A program made the position numbers and the translations under genes. A DNA stretch of 64,000 nt from Thalassotalea crassostreae (GTDB lineage Bacteria > Pseudomonadota > Gammaproteobacteria > Enterobacterales > Alteromonadaceae). Where the stretch lies: positions 3,224,001 through 3,288,000 of the forward strand of contig NZ_CP017689.1 in NCBI RefSeq assembly GCF_001831495.1, given 5' to 3'. Below the pieces are notes generated by a model. It saw only the letters and a program-made list of their open reading frames with translations, was not told the DNA's origin and ran no database searches. Positions 41,237-49,807 of this stretch are shown piece after piece (the stretch's first letter is position 1; every line of letters starts with the position of its first letter).

Positions 41237-42931
41237 TTAAAACTCTTCATCAACTTGGATATGCATCGCCTTGTTAGTAATAGGATGTTCAAATGTTATT
41301 GATTCGGCGTGCAACAACAACCGTGGTTCGATGATGCCATAAAGCGAATCACCAACAATGGGGGTATTCAATCCTAAATGGTGTGCACAATGTACTCTAA
41401 GCTGATGGGTACGGCCTGTTTTTGGGTATAAATATACTTTGGTTTGGCCGCCTTTGCGCTCCACCACTTGCCATTTACTAAACGCAGGTTTGCCATGTTC
41501 AAAACACACTAATTGTTTTGGCAAATCGTAATAATCGCCACGCATTGGCAAATTAATTTCACCTTCATCTTGGTCAATAAGACCATCGACGATTGCAACA
41601 TAGCGCTTTTTCACTTCTCTGGTAACAAATTGCTGTTGCAAATTTTTATTGGCGCGCTTAGTTAAGGCAATCACCATTAAACCCGATGTAGCCATATCTA
41701 ATCGATGTACAATAAGCGGCCCATCAGCATCTGGAAACTGTTGGCGCAATCGATGTTGCACCGAATCTTTAATACTTTTCCCAGCGACTGATAACAACCC
41801 CGCGGGCTTATTGATGACCAATATGTGTTCATCCTCATAGAGAATGTCGATTTTCTTTTCAGCACCAGGGTTTGCCAATAATGGATTTTCATCGACCTCC
41901 ATTCCCGCCAGCATATGACCGAGGATCGGTTGACACTTACCGGTACATGAAGGGTAATAATTTTTATGTTTTTTAATTTCCGACTTTGGTGAAGCTCCCC
42001 ACCAAAACTCAGCCATGGCGATTGGTTTCAAATTATGATTAAACGCATATTGCAACATCTTAGGGGCCGCACATTCGCCGGCACCTGACGGCGGCACTTG
42101 GTGCGCAGTATCGCTAAATATTTCGGTTAGGTCTTGCTGCTCGCCATTGATATTGAGAAATCGATATTGTTGAAAAAGCTTTTTTTGTGCTCGTGCCGAC
42201 ATTTTCTTTCGCTGCTTTTTTAACTGCTCTATCTGATTTGTTAATTTATCGAGTTCAAGCTGAGCACTTTCGAGCTGACCTTGCCAGTGCAATTTTAAAT
42301 CTCGAAGTTTAATTTTATAAATGACACTTTTTTTGGCGAGCTCAATCTCCAATGCCTCATATTGTTGTTCATTTAACTCTGATTTTGCCGTTACTCGTTG
42401 CTGCTTGCGCTGTTTTTTAGCGGCAGCCATTTCTGTTTGTAACGTCGATAATTCAGTTTGAGATTTCGCAGTTAAGTCAGCAACAATGTCAGTTATTTGT
42501 TGTAACTCAGGACTTGCACTAAGTAACTCTATTTCAGCATTAATATTATTAATGATTTTTTGTTCTGCAAGATAGAAACTGTCATCGCCAAATGTATCAA
42601 ATACCGGAGGCACAAAGTGAGGTAACACGCTTTGATTGGCAAGCTTGCCAGAAAACCCTGCTAAATAGCCTATTTTACCTTCACTATTTTCTACTACTAA
42701 CACACCGAACATTTTGCCATCAGCAGTTTCTAAATTATCGTTTAAGTGATCTTCTAAGCCGAAGTTATGCTGCCATTGATTTTGACTTTTAAGATGCTGT
42801 TGTAATTCGGCTGCAGCGATTTCACATAGAGGATGCGGCTTATAATAAAACGGAAAAGTAAAACGCTCAGGCAGTTCAATATCACTGACCGATTGTTGAA
42901 AATTAATAAAACACTGCTGGGCTGAATGCAT
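41237..42931 (-). CDS. RluA-family pseudouridine synthase with long N-terminal extension
   Basis: A 564-residue RNA pseudouridine synthase. The C-terminal catalytic domain (from about residue 350) holds the RluA motif IVHRLDMATSG with catalytic Asp412 and later TGRTHQLRVHCAHHLG. Ahead of it are about 340 extra residues: an N-terminal globular part, a long charged coiled coil (about 155-265, many Lys/Glu/Gln) and a Cys/Trp-containing block with PPSGAGECAAPK and PSCTGKCQ. Large RluA relatives of this form occur in marine gammaproteobacteria; the RNA target is not known. ATG at 42931. Confidence 0.87.
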   Translation of the reverse strand: MHSAQQCFINFQQSVSDIELPERFTFPFYYKPHPLCEIAAAELQQHLKSQNQWQHNFGLEDHLNDNLETADGKMFGVLVVENSEGKIGYLAGFSGKLANQSVLPHFVPPVFDTFGDDSFYLAEQKIINNINAEIELLSASPELQQITDIVADLTAKSQTELSTLQTEMAAAKKQRKQQRVTAKSELNEQQYEALEIELAKKSVIYKIKLRDLKLHWQGQLESAQLELDKLTNQIEQLKKQRKKMSARAQKKLFQQYRFLNINGEQQDLTEIFSDTAHQVPPSGAGECAAPKMLQYAFNHNLKPIAMAEFWWGASPKSEIKKHKNYYPSCTGKCQPILGHMLAGMEVDENPLLANPGAEKKIDILYEDEHILVINKPAGLLSVAGKSIKDSVQHRLRQQFPDADGPLIVHRLDMATSGLMVIALTKRANKNLQQQFVTREVKKRYVAIVDGLIDQDEGEINLPMRGDYYDLPKQLVCFEHGKPAFSKWQVVERKGGQTKVYLYPKTGRTHQLRVHCAHHLGLNTPIVGDSLYGIIEPRLLLHAESITFEHPITNKAMHIQVDEEF

Positions 42932-43028
42932 GGCAAATAAGAAATTTAGACTCTATAGATTTATCGTTCATTTTAAGTTGTTCTTAGCAAGAAAGAAACA
43001 AACAGACTAAATGAATATTAGGAAACAA

Positions 43029-43054
43029 AAAAGCCCTTCAAACGAAGAGCTTTT
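43029..43054 (-). terminator. Intrinsic terminator after ssb
   Basis: An 11-bp A/T-flanked stem with one mismatch closes an AAAC-type loop, with a six-base T-run on the minus strand. Confidence 0.78.
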
Positions 43055-43112
43055 ATTATCAGTTACTCAAGTCATTTAGTGACTTTTTCAATATTTCCAA
43101 CTTTGTCTTTGG

Positions 43113-43757
43113 TTAAAACGGAATATCGTCATCAAAATCCATTGTTGGCTCTTGTGGATTTACCTTAGGAGCTTGTTGTTGGTTTTGTTGTTGGTAACCA
43201 CCTTGTGGAGCGCCACCTTGCTGCTGATAACCGCCTTGCTGAGGTTTAGCTGCTTGTTGGTATCCGCCTTGTTGAGCGCTACCTTGCTGTTGATAGCCAC
43301 CTTGTTGCATCGCAGGCTTAGCAGCTTGTTGTGCTTGAGGCTTATAACCACCTTGTTGCTGTTGAGCAGGTTGCTGTTGGAAACCGCCATTTTGAGCGCC
43401 AGCATTTTGACCAGCACCACGTGAATCAAGCATTTGCATTTCGTTAGCGCGGATTTCAGTCGTGTACTGATCTACGCCCTGTTGATTTTGCCATTTACGA
43501 GTTTGTAAACGACCTTCAATATAAACTTTTGAACCTTTTTTAAGGTATTCGCCAGCAATTTCAGCTAGACGACCGTTGAAAACGATACGATGCCACTCAG
43601 TAAGCTCTTTTGGCTCACCAGTTTGCTTATCTTTCCAACTTTCTGAGGTTGCTACGGTAATATTACAAACCGCGCCACCACTTGGGAAAAAACGCGTCTC
43701 AGGATCTTGTCCTAAGTTACCTACGATCATTACTTTATTTACACCACGACTGGCCAT
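43113..43757 (-). CDS. ssb: Single-stranded DNA-binding protein
   Basis: Coats single-stranded DNA in replication and repair and recruits partners through its tail. OB-fold at residues 1-110 ([20 protein letters not shown] start), a disordered linker of about 85 residues made of Gln/Gly/Tyr repeats around GGYQQ, and the acidic tip DFDDDIPF that docks partner proteins. 214 residues, longer than the 178 of E. coli because of the linker. AGGAAA precedes the ATG. No uvrA lies beside it, unlike in enterics. Confidence 0.96.
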   Translation of the reverse strand: MASRGVNKVMIVGNLGQDPETRFFPSGGAVCNITVATSESWKDKQTGEPKELTEWHRIVFNGRLAEIAGEYLKKGSKVYIEGRLQTRKWQNQQGVDQYTTEIRANEMQMLDSRGAGQNAGAQNGGFQQQPAQQQQGGYKPQAQQAAKPAMQQGGYQQQGSAQQGGYQQAAKPQQGGYQQQGGAPQGGYQQQNQQQAPKVNPQEPTMDFDDDIPF

Positions 43758-44050
43758 GAGAATTTCCTGTTTTACTTTTAATTATACTTTAATAACTCGC
43801 CGTTAAGGAGTGAGTACGAGTTACGGTTGGTTAAGCTTTAAACACCCTACTAAATTTATGATTTTTTTGTAGAATGGTCGCTCAGTTTAGCACTGAAAAA
43901 TAATTAAAAAAAGCATTTATAGCGATCAAATTTAAGATTAATTTTGATGTCAAAAATAAGACTATGACTGCCCAATTAGTCCCTATTTTGTAAGCCATTA
44001 AAATCATTAATAATAGTTATTTTTGATAGGATTTTTTGCTAGAAAAGAAA
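43758..44050. other. Intergenic region upstream of ssb
   Basis: AT-rich, with no supported gene. It should contain the ssb promoter. I looked for a LexA-type CTGT-N8-ACAG box and found none. Confidence 0.4.
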
Positions 44051-44080
44051 AAGCCTTAACAATTTTCATTGTTAAGGCTT
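44051..44080 (-). terminator. Intrinsic terminator after the amidohydrolase gene
   Basis: AAGCCTTAACAAT and its perfect complement around TTTC, a 13-bp stem, 22 bp after the stop codon. Confidence 0.88.
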
Positions 44081-44101
44081 CATTAATTTATAAGGTATTA
44101 A

Positions 44102-47100
44102 TTATTCGAAGAAGAACGCTTTACGTTCGTTATCGTAATTACCTATTTCATTCATGCTATCACCATCGAACAAGCGACCATTGATCATGATATGGCTCAC
44201 TTTATCTGATTGACGAATATCTTTTAGTACATCACCATCAACAATAATTATATCAGCAAGTTTACCGGCTTTTAATGAACCGATATTGTTATCAAGACCT
44301 AAGTGTTTAGCCGGGTCAATTGTTGCCGTGCGAAGGGCTTGCAACGGAGTCATACCGCCTTGCGCCATCATCCACATTTCCCAATGAGCACCTAAACCTT
44401 CACGTTGACCATGAGCACCAATGCTTACCAAAATATCCATGTCTTGCATTTCTTTAGCAACTTTAGCGACGTTAATGTGGTTGTAATGATGCTCAGGTGC
44501 TGTTGTCCGACGCATTGAACGTGGATCTAAAATATTAGATGGTACGTATTTACTTAAACGTGGGTGTTTCCACACTTCTGTTTTGTCATACCAGTAATGC
44601 TCACCTGATATACCACCGTAAGATACCACTAACGTAGGTACATAGGCGGTTTCTGATTGCTGCCAGAATTGACGAATATCATCATAAATTTTTGCCGTAG
44701 AAATAGAGTGCTCTAACGACGTGTGACCATCAGCAACCATTGATAGGTTATGTTGAAGTAATGAACCACCTTCTGGCACCACCATCATACCCGCTTCACG
44801 GGCCGCTTGAATAACTTGCTGACGCTGATTACGACGAGGTTGGTTATATGACTTAACTGTGAACGCACCAACTTTCTGTAAACGTTCGATATGGAATTTA
44901 GCATCATCTAGGCTATCAACATGTGACGTGTAACCAGGTCCTGATGCACCGTATAAAATCGTACCAGTCGAGAAAATACGCGGTCCAACAATATCACCTT
45001 TCTTTTGCAGTTCAGATGCTGCAAAAATTTCAGTCGTATCGTTAGAAGGATCATGAATTGTTGTTACACCAAGTGATAATGTTGCGTAGTTTATCCAATT
45101 TTGCTGAGGAATAATTTCATTAGTACCCTGTGAACCATGAGCGTGAGCATCAATTAATCCTGGCATAACCGTTTTACCAGTCACATCAATAATTTCAGCG
45201 CCTGAAGGAATCTCTACTTCACCGTTTTTTCCAACCGCTTTAATACGCTTGCCTTCAACAATGACAACACCGTTATTAATAACTTCGTCGCCTTCCATCG
45301 TAACAACTTGTCCACCAACTAAAGCAACAACACCTTCTGGTGCGTCAGATTTAGCGGTAAACCCTAGGTTAGTTACTGTCGGCTTAGTTTCTTCATCAGC
45401 TTTATAACCAATATCAAACATACCATTTAGGCTCGCTTGATATAAATCAGGACCTAAGCTCCAATACAATTCATTTGATTTAGCATTCCAACTGATGTTT
45501 TCACCAGCTCGCGCCGAAAGCTTTTGTACAGGAATGTTTTTCGCGTTAGGACCAATGTGGATTAGCGATCCTGCTTCTGTTAGCGGAGTAACAAATACTT
45601 TGAAACGTTCAGCAAATGCTAAGTATTTTCCATCGGGTGAGACTCTAAACTCAGTTGCGTATTTACCTGTGTATAGTGATTTCTTATTTTGACCATCTAA
45701 ATCAACACGTGCTAATTCTGGTTGCTCACCGTAGGTGTGGAAGAAAATACGATCGTTGCTAGCAGCAAACTGTGGGCTTGAGCCACCTTCAGTGATAAGT
45801 TTAGCGTCGCCACCTTTACTAGGCACTTGATATAAACCTGGGTTTAAACCCCATTTAGGCGTAGTAATATAGCCACCGCTAATTTTCTTATAAACAACGG
45901 TTTTACCATTTGGTGAAAACGTTGGTTCAACGTATTTACCAGGTTCAGATAATAAGTTCTTACCTTTACCACTGCTGCTGGATACAACACGAATATTACC
46001 TAGTTTGTTATCGTCCCACGTAGCAAATACAATGCTTTTGCCATCGCGAGAAAAACTTGGGTTTAATTCAAAGTGAGTAGTTTGCTTAGTTAAACGTTTC
46101 GCTTTTCCATCAGGTAAACTGCGTACATAAACATGTCCAAGTGCTTCAAAAACCACTTTTTTGCCATCCGGTGAAATTTCAACATCACGCAACATTTTTA
46201 CGTCAAAGTTATCAACATCAATGTTTTGTGTGTAACGCAACGTTTTTTGCATTTTCTTTTCAGTTTCAACTGAAAACTCAATAACTTCTGACTCTTTATC
46301 GTCTATGTCTAACTTATTAATTTTACCGCCAGCCCAGAAGATAATCTCGTCACTGTCTGGAGTCCAAGCCATTGTTGGGTATACACCGTGAATAGCCCAT
46401 GTTTCTTGCATGTCGCGATCAAGCTTGTCGTAAACCGCAGTTTTCTCGCCAGTTTCAAGGTCATAAATAAACATTGTTGATTGAAAGTCTACACGTGAGA
46501 TATACGCTAACTTTTTCCCATCTGGTGAAGGCGTTGGACGAATAGCGCCACCACGACCGGAAAGAATGACTTTGATCTCACCAGTTTCACGATCTAATCG
46601 CTTAATTTTATAGATGCCTTTTTCCGAATCTTTTGAATAGTGGAATGTTTTACCTGGCGTTGCATCTTGTGAGAAATAGACGTATTTGCCATCGGGCGAA
46701 AATGCCGGCTCGCCTAAATCTTTTTGTTGATTAGGACGTTCGGTAAGCATCATGCCGCTACCGCCGGTTTTGTGATACATCCAAACTTCACCAGCACCTA
46801 ACGAGCGAGTTCCGGTAAAGTGTTTCCGAGCAACAATATAATTACTGTCTGGACTCCAAGCAGGAGAATTGATCAATCTAAATGTTTCATTAGTCACTGC
46901 AGTTTGCCCGCTACCATCAACATTCATCACCCAAATATTATCGCCGCCACCTTGGTCAGACGTAAATGCTATATGCTTTCCGTCAGGAGAAAAGCGGGGT
47001 TGCATTTGCCAAGCAATATCGGATGTTAAAGCTTTTGCCTTACCGCCATCTGCGTCCATGATATATATGTCACCAAGCAAATCAAAAACGATTGATTCAC

Positions 47101-47308
47101 CATCTGGTGAAATATCAACGTTCATCCACGTACCTTGGTCAACGTTGATTTTAATTGTATGGAATTCACCTTGTGGTTCATCGACTGACCACTGTACTTT
47201 ACTGTCCTCTTTAGCTTCATTTGCATCTGCTGCAAATGTGCCTGTAGACGCCAAAAACAAAGACAACGTTGCCACAATCATTGCTGGTTTGGTTTTAAAC
47301 TTTGACAT
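44102..47308 (-). CDS. Secreted TolB-type propeller/amidohydrolase protein
   Basis: A 1068-residue exported protein with a Sec signal peptide (cleavage near TFA-AD, residue 27). Residues about 55-640 form repeated PD40/TolB-like propeller blades, each with a WSPDG/FSPDGK motif. Residues about 670-1060 are an amidohydrolase: metal-binding His pair in LIDAHAHGSQ, later His residues in GHTSLEHS and GAHGQREG, and a closing GKLADIIIVDGD. Likely a periplasmic metal-dependent hydrolase, perhaps acting on peptides or cyclic amides; the substrate cannot be read from sequence. Such proteins are common in peptide-degrading marine bacteria. Confidence 0.88.
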   Translation of the reverse strand: MSKFKTKPAMIVATLSLFLASTGTFAADANEAKEDSKVQWSVDEPQGEFHTIKINVDQGTWMNVDISPDGESIVFDLLGDIYIMDADGGKAKALTSDIAWQMQPRFSPDGKHIAFTSDQGGGDNIWVMNVDGSGQTAVTNETFRLINSPAWSPDSNYIVARKHFTGTRSLGAGEVWMYHKTGGSGMMLTERPNQQKDLGEPAFSPDGKYVYFSQDATPGKTFHYSKDSEKGIYKIKRLDRETGEIKVILSGRGGAIRPTPSPDGKKLAYISRVDFQSTMFIYDLETGEKTAVYDKLDRDMQETWAIHGVYPTMAWTPDSDEIIFWAGGKINKLDIDDKESEVIEFSVETEKKMQKTLRYTQNIDVDNFDVKMLRDVEISPDGKKVVFEALGHVYVRSLPDGKAKRLTKQTTHFELNPSFSRDGKSIVFATWDDNKLGNIRVVSSSSGKGKNLLSEPGKYVEPTFSPNGKTVVYKKISGGYITTPKWGLNPGLYQVPSKGGDAKLITEGGSSPQFAASNDRIFFHTYGEQPELARVDLDGQNKKSLYTGKYATEFRVSPDGKYLAFAERFKVFVTPLTEAGSLIHIGPNAKNIPVQKLSARAGENISWNAKSNELYWSLGPDLYQASLNGMFDIGYKADEETKPTVTNLGFTAKSDAPEGVVALVGGQVVTMEGDEVINNGVVIVEGKRIKAVGKNGEVEIPSGAEIIDVTGKTVMPGLIDAHAHGSQGTNEIIPQQNWINYATLSLGVTTIHDPSNDTTEIFAASELQKKGDIVGPRIFSTGTILYGASGPGYTSHVDSLDDAKFHIERLQKVGAFTVKSYNQPRRNQRQQVIQAAREAGMMVVPEGGSLLQHNLSMVADGHTSLEHSISTAKIYDDIRQFWQQSETAYVPTLVVSYGGISGEHYWYDKTEVWKHPRLSKYVPSNILDPRSMRRTTAPEHHYNHINVAKVAKEMQDMDILVSIGAHGQREGLGAHWEMWMMAQGGMTPLQALRTATIDPAKHLGLDNNIGSLKAGKLADIIIVDGDVLKDIRQSDKVSHIMINGRLFDGDSMNEIGNYDNERKAFFFE

Positions 47309-47518
47309 ATATTCTGCCCTGTTGTGTTGTAATAAGGATTAGAAAATAACGATTATTCTGTTAAGTAAAATAAATTACTTTTCTAGTGGCAATAGATCAT
47401 ACACCTTGCTTGCTCGGTGTAAAGTTATCAGTGTGTTAACGTTTCTATTTTTAGATGAATAAACAACTAACAGCGATGAATGGCTTTCCATTAAGTTTTT
47501 TTTATTGCAGCCAACGTT

Positions 47519-49807
47519 TTATTCAACAGAATAAAACAGTTCATCATCACCATACTTTTGCTTTATGGTTGCTTTGAACGATGTTACTTTTGCTTCTAAT
47601 TTTTGTTTTGCGATAGCAAGAATTTCGATAAATTTTGGATTTTGCTGCAATTCAGCAAACATATCCCATTGCTCAAGCATTGCCACTTCGCTGTAAAATT
47701 CGTTATCTACATACATGTTTTTCAGTGCCTGCAGACTCGCTTCAGCATTGCCTGATAACATTAATACAGACGGCAACATTAACCCTGCTTGTGCATAATT
47801 GAGGTTATTATTTAGCATTTTATCCGCTCGAATTTTTATTTTTTGTTCTAACGGTATGTACCTTGGATCGCCTAAACGCTTAAGCGCTAAGCACAAATGG
47901 CCTGCGCTCAACAAATCACTATTTAAATAACTATCTTGAATCAAAATATCAGGATAAACGTTTAATATTAAATCAACCACGCCTTGATTATCACCTTCTA
48001 TAAGATAGGCTTGTGCTAATAACCATTGAGCATCTTCCTTGTCCCTATTTTGCATAAACGTTTTTAATTCGATAATGAACTCATCTTGTGAAATTATATT
48101 TCGATTTAATCGGTAACTTTCCAATGCAAATTTCATTAATGCCAACGACATAGTGTCATAACCAGACTCGGTTAAGTGATGCAAAATATTACTTGCGGCT
48201 TCATATTCATCTAGAGCTAGTAAAAAGTGAAAATTTCCTTCTAAGAAAAAAGAAGTTTTTTCAACGGTTGGACTATTCATGATTTGCCATGCTTTATACC
48301 AATCTCTACCTGTGGCCCAAAAATAATAAACTGCATTAGCGTTATTGAGTGAAGAGTTTGGATTAACTTCCAACATTCGATTTAAATAATTTTCAGCTTC
48401 TAGCAATTTCCCTTCAAATAGCTCTAAGTTATAGAGAGTTGATAAAATAATACTTGAATATGGATCGAGTTTTAGCGCCTTTTCAAGGTTTGTAATTGCT
48501 AACCCCCCAAAATCTTTGTCACCTTCTATATAACTCCAAACATAAGTCTGTCCCATCCAATGATAGGCTTGGGCATAGTTAGGATTTTTTTCAATGGCTT
48601 TGTGGTAGAATTCGCGAGCTTTATCATATTGAGTGTTATGGTGATAATAACTCCCTATCGAAGTGAGCATTTCTGCGCTGTTAGAAGCTTTATCAAAGTA
48701 TGGTTTTAACAACAATTTAACTCTAGTGGTATATTCTTTTAGAGATAAATCAGCATAGGCCTCTTGCAAAGAATAGGTATCCGCCAAGCCGGAAATTGCC
48801 AATTGATTATTAGGATCAATAGCAATAGATTTTTTAAACGCCGCTTCTGCTTTTGCTAAGGATTGAGGGGTTCTAGCTTGAATGTGATAACGTCCCACCA
48901 AATAAGCATCTTGTGCTTTGATATCGTCAGTACCATGTTCACGTAAATCGGAATATTCTTCATCCAATAACGTGAGTTTCAATTGCTGAACAACAGCCGC
49001 TGATATTTCATCTTGAATTTTGAAAATATCATCAAGTTCATAGTCATAGGTTTCTGACCATAAATGATATCCATTGTCTGCTTTAATTAATTGCGCTGTT
49101 ACCCTTAATTTCGTTCCGGATTTCCGAACACTGCCTTCGAGAATATGTTCAACATCAAGCTTTTCAGCTATTTCTTTAATATCCATATTTTTATTCTTGA
49201 AATAGAAAGATGAGGTTCTCGCGGCAACTTTTAGTTGTTTTAACCGAGCCAAAACATTCAGCAATTCTTCCGACAAACCGTCAGAGAAATATTCTTGCTC
49301 TGGGTCATTACTCATATTAACAAATGGTAATACGGCAATTGAGGTGAACTCTGTCGAAACTTCATTTTTAGTGTCCGGTAGTTCACTGACCTTCTCACTT
49401 TGTTTAATTACACCAGCGGCTTCAACTTCTTCATTATCAGTTGTCGTTAGCTCTACCTTAGAAGCAGAGAAATATGCCTCATAAACTAGAAATACAACGG
49501 TAATTACCAAGGCAGTAATAATACCAAGATCAAGTTTTCTGCCGGTGATCGTAGTGATTGATTCGTCTAAGACCACATCTTTGCTGCGCTTAACCCCTTC
49601 CGGAGTTAGTTCAAACGCCCAAGCAATTAAACAAGCAATCGGAAAGCCGATGACAAGTATTACTGTTACCATAGAGCCAAAAACCTCTGGTAACTTCAGA
49701 TAGGGCGTTAGCACCGATAATATTTGAAGAATCAACCAACTGGTAATTAAATATGCGATTGCAACTTTAACGACATTGCGGCGCTTTAACTCTTTAATAA
49801 AGGTCAT
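47519..49807 (-). CDS. TolB-like/TPR membrane protein, copy 2
   Basis: A 762-residue protein of the kind often mis-named adenylate cyclase. The N-terminus has three hydrophobic helices (about 15-33, 43-63, 97-114), with ELTPEGVKRSKDV between the last two. A TolB-like domain follows (SIAVLPFVNMSNDPEQEYFSDG, near residues 155-176, through ETYDYELDDIF), then TPR-type helical repeats from about 295 to 740. No cyclase domain is present. Its ATG overlaps the stop of the neighbouring paralogue (TAATG), so the two are translationally coupled. Probably a membrane scaffold; role unknown. Confidence 0.83.
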   Translation of the reverse strand: MTFIKELKRRNVVKVAIAYLITSWLILQILSVLTPYLKLPEVFGSMVTVILVIGFPIACLIAWAFELTPEGVKRSKDVVLDESITTITGRKLDLGIITALVITVVFLVYEAYFSASKVELTTTDNEEVEAAGVIKQSEKVSELPDTKNEVSTEFTSIAVLPFVNMSNDPEQEYFSDGLSEELLNVLARLKQLKVAARTSSFYFKNKNMDIKEIAEKLDVEHILEGSVRKSGTKLRVTAQLIKADNGYHLWSETYDYELDDIFKIQDEISAAVVQQLKLTLLDEEYSDLREHGTDDIKAQDAYLVGRYHIQARTPQSLAKAEAAFKKSIAIDPNNQLAISGLADTYSLQEAYADLSLKEYTTRVKLLLKPYFDKASNSAEMLTSIGSYYHHNTQYDKAREFYHKAIEKNPNYAQAYHWMGQTYVWSYIEGDKDFGGLAITNLEKALKLDPYSSIILSTLYNLELFEGKLLEAENYLNRMLEVNPNSSLNNANAVYYFWATGRDWYKAWQIMNSPTVEKTSFFLEGNFHFLLALDEYEAASNILHHLTESGYDTMSLALMKFALESYRLNRNIISQDEFIIELKTFMQNRDKEDAQWLLAQAYLIEGDNQGVVDLILNVYPDILIQDSYLNSDLLSAGHLCLALKRLGDPRYIPLEQKIKIRADKMLNNNLNYAQAGLMLPSVLMLSGNAEASLQALKNMYVDNEFYSEVAMLEQWDMFAELQQNPKFIEILAIAKQKLEAKVTSFKATIKQKYGDDELFYSVE

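Noticed and set aside
43152..43424. ORFs on both alternative frames across the ssb linker
   Set aside because: By-products of the Gln/Gly codon repeats of ssb.
46869..47342. 157-codon antisense ORF over the amidohydrolase 5' end
   Set aside because: The opposite strand is a convincing signal peptide and propeller; antisense frame is a shadow.
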